From the NCBI GenBank assembly GCA_015063725.1, contig SVTP01000001.1, positions 102,410-166,409 on the forward strand: 64,000 nucleotides of DNA. Direction: 5' to 3'. A model generated the notes under the pieces. That model was not told the DNA's origin. It saw only the letters and a program-made list of their open reading frames with translations, and did not search any database. The translations under genes were made by a program, and so were the position numbers. Shown here piece after piece: positions 62,461 through 64,000 of the stretch. Numbering within the stretch: the stretch's first letter is position 1; each line of letters begins with the position of its first letter. This stretch comes from Oscillospiraceae bacterium. GTDB taxonomy: Bacteria; Bacillota; Clostridia; Oscillospirales; CAG-272.

Positions 62461-62494
62461 GTGGGGGAAACTTCTCGCAAGAAGTTTCCCCCAC
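62461..62494. repeat. Perfect 15-bp hairpin downstream of fba
   Basis: GTGGGGGAAACTTCT-CGCA-AGAAGTTTCCCCCAC. 19 bp after the fba stop on the minus strand, where it could protect or end the mRNA, but no U tract follows. Confidence 0.75.
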
Positions 62495-62513
62495 ATAAAC
62501 CGCGTCTATTCTA

Positions 62514-63377
62514 TTACGCTTTTCCAACAGAACCGAAGAGTTCCATTTTTTCTTTAACGGTTGCCTTGATTGCTTCAACGCCGGGAGCGAGGAGCTTACG
62601 GGGGTCAAAGCCCTTACCGGAAAGGTCCTTGCCTGCCTCAACGTATGCGCGGGTGGCAGCTGCGAATGCGAGCTGGCACTCGGTGTTCACGTTGATTTTG
62701 GAAACGCCCAGAGAGATTGCCTTTTTGATCATATCCTCGGGGATGCCTGTGCCGCCGTGCAGAACGAGGGGCATCTCGCCAACCTTTTCGGAGATGGCTG
62801 CCAGAGTATCAAAGGAAAGTCCCTGCCAGTTTTCGGGGTACTTACCGTGGATGTTGCCGATGCCTGCTGCGAGCATGGTAACGCCGAGATCTGCAATCAT
62901 CTTGCACTCGTCGGGATCAGCGCATTCGCCCATACCAACAACGCCGTCTTCCTCGCCGCCGATGGAGCCAACCTCTGCCTCAAGGGAGAGTCCCTTCTCT
63001 GCGCATACCTTTACAAGCTCTTGTGTCTTTGCAACGTTCTCTTCGATAGGATAGTGAGAACCGTCGAACATAATGGACGAAAATCCTGCCTCGATGCACT
63101 TGTAGCATCCCTCATAGGAGCCGTGGTCGAGGTGGAGCGCTACGGGAACGGTGATCTTCAGTTCGTCGATCATCGCCTTAACCATATTGGTAACGGTCTT
63201 AAAGCCGCACATATACTTGCCTGCGCCCTCGGATACACCAAGGATAACGGGAGAGTTAAGCTCTTGAGCCGTTTGCAGAATTGCCTTTGTCCACTCTAAG
63301 TTATTGATATTAAACTGACCTACCGCATAGTGACCTGCCTTTGCTTTGGTCAGCATTTCTTTTGCAGAAACTAACAT
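62514..63377 (-). CDS. fba: Class II fructose-1,6-bisphosphate aldolase
   Basis: 287-residue zinc-dependent aldolase of glycolysis and gluconeogenesis. VALHLDHGSYEGC holds a zinc His and the catalytic Asp, SSIMFDGSHYPIEENV and LVLHGGTGIPEDMIKKA the further zinc ligands and phosphate site. Start ATG 63377 (MLVSAKEM) has AGGAGG 7 bp upstream; the TTG at 63383 overlaps that box. Monocistronic with a near-consensus promoter. Confidence 0.96.
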   Translation of the reverse strand: MLVSAKEMLTKAKAGHYAVGQFNINNLEWTKAILQTAQELNSPVILGVSEGAGKYMCGFKTVTNMVKAMIDELKITVPVALHLDHGSYEGCYKCIEAGFSSIMFDGSHYPIEENVAKTQELVKVCAEKGLSLEAEVGSIGGEEDGVVGMGECADPDECKMIADLGVTMLAAGIGNIHGKYPENWQGLSFDTLAAISEKVGEMPLVLHGGTGIPEDMIKKAISLGVSKINVNTECQLAFAAATRAYVEAGKDLSGKGFDPRKLLAPGVEAIKATVKEKMELFGSVGKA

Positions 63378-63415
63378 TTTCAATCCTCCTGATTTTTGTT
63401 CAATTAAACAATAAC

Positions 63416-63444
63416 ATTATATACCAAAACGCGCAAAAAATCAA
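63416..63444 (-). promoter_or_regulatory. fba promoter
   Basis: TTGATT (63444-63439), 17 bp, TATAAT (63421-63416), reading leftward. Confidence 0.8.
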
Positions 63445-63547
63445 GAGTTTTTTTCATTTCGTCAAAACTTTTATCAAAAACCGATGATGTGCCCAAAAAG
63501 TCGGCATACTATGTGCGTATTTTGTAGAAATATGCGAGGTGGAAACG

Positions 63548-64000
63548 TTGGAAAATGATGTAAGATATCAAAAAATGACACAAGCACCCCTGAAGAAAAC
63601 GATTTTGGAGCTCTCCCTCCCCAACACAATCGGGCTTTTGGTGATTGCGGCATACTCGCTTGCAGACTCCTTTTTTGTGTCGGATCTGGGAACGGATGCA
63701 GGCGCGGCGATCGGCGTGGTCTTCCCTCTCCCGGTACTGATGCAAGCCGTTGGATATACGTTGGGGCTGGGTGCAGGGAGCAGGATCTCGCGTACGCTTG
63801 GTAAGCAGGACGAAAGGACTGCATCTTTCTATGCCCTCTCTGCAATCGTTTGGTCGCTCATTTTGGGTGGCGGCATTGCCGCCGTGGGACTGTGGCAGGA
63901 AGAAGCATTGTTGCGCTTGTTTGGCGCATCGGACAGTCTTCTCGGGATTGCGCGCGCCTATCTAACTCCCCTTTTGTGGGCGGCTCCTTTTATGTGCGCC
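63548..64000 (+). CDS. MATE family efflux transporter (3' end outside window)
   Basis: 151 residues visible. The N-terminus ENDVRYQKMTQAPLKKTIL is the usual clostridial MATE start, followed by SLPNTIGLLVIAAYSLADSFFVS (helix 1) and VGYTLGLGAGSRISRTLGK. Such proteins export cationic drugs or metabolites using Na+ or H+. TTG 63548 chosen since GAGGTGG sits 5 bp upstream and the N-terminus matches the family; ATG 63575 would trim nine residues. Divergent from fba. Confidence 0.88.
   Translation, partial: MENDVRYQKMTQAPLKKTILELSLPNTIGLLVIAAYSLADSFFVSDLGTDAGAAIGVVFPLPVLMQAVGYTLGLGAGSRISRTLGKQDERTASFYALSAIVWSLILGGGIAAVGLWQEEALLRLFGASDSLLGIARAYLTPLLWAAPFMCA

Noticed and set aside
62259..62641. Short minus-strand frames in the repeat block
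   Set aside because: They overlap inverted repeats or fba, lack ribosome-binding sites and have no recognisable product.

Overview
The window is a 64 kb piece of chromosome, about half G+C, from a Gram-positive-type anaerobe of the Bacillota, most likely class Clostridia (gut Oscillospirales-like; the order is inference). Support: a dcw cell-wall/division cluster with a PASTA-type (SpoVD-like) transpeptidase, a T-box-controlled thrS, a lysine riboswitch on a dap/lysA operon, the DUF1385, UPF0340 and TSCPD families, FeoA/FeoB with a small Cys-rich partner, and consensus sigma-A promoters (17-bp spacers) throughout. No phage, plasmid, insertion sequence or CRISPR array was seen. Both ends are cut: the YfhO gene enters from the left and a MATE exporter runs off the right.

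Layout. 1-5.4 kb (+): YfhO membrane protein, ruvA, ruvB, small P-loop kinase. 5.4-9.35 kb (-): lysine operon (maltose-acetyltransferase-like gene, dapA, dapB, lysA) behind a lysine riboswitch. 9.4-19 kb (-): glyA, histidinol-phosphatase, plsC, lipid kinase, thrS with T-box, a methylglyoxal-synthase-like gene lacking key catalytic residues, UPF0340, DUF1385, ispE. 19-28.4 kb (+): two AI-2E-family exporters, htpG, a degenerate prephenate-dehydratase-like protein, TSCPD protein, phosphoglucomutase, mgtE. 28.5-34.3 kb: glycosyltransferase, feoA-feoB-small partner (-) with two matching palindromic operators, a ZIP transporter and a methyltransferase (+). 34.4-39.9 kb: atypical PRPP synthetase, rhamnulokinase, threonine aldolase (-), tRNA-Ser(CGA), and an unrecognised 376-residue protein.

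39.9-53.9 kb (-) is the dcw cluster, in transcription order mraZ, rsmH, an FtsL-like gene, PASTA transpeptidase, murE, murF, mraY, ftsW, small membrane protein, murG, ftsQ, ftsZ. murD, murC and ftsA are not in the cluster. Four 10-bp-phased MraZ boxes follow the mraZ promoter. Meso-diaminopimelate from the lysine operon would be the MurE substrate, so the two regions are metabolically linked.

54.2-64 kb: a 1,248-residue HRDC / superfamily-1 helicase / nuclease fusion with its own promoter, then (-) a DUF4097-like protein, a GNAT acetyltransferase, a DHHW + MBOAT pair for surface-polymer O-acylation, a 540-bp gene-free block of hairpins and inverted repeats, class II fructose-bisphosphate aldolase, and the start of a MATE exporter (+).

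Most notable: a Cys4 (CxxC-16-CxxC) insertion just after the KTGT motif of the transpeptidase; the helicase-nuclease fusion; the catalytically altered MgsA-like protein; the lobe-deleted prephenate-dehydratase-like protein; a maltose-acetyltransferase-like gene leading a lysine-riboswitch operon; and a glyA promoter whose -35 lies in the loop of the preceding operon's terminator.
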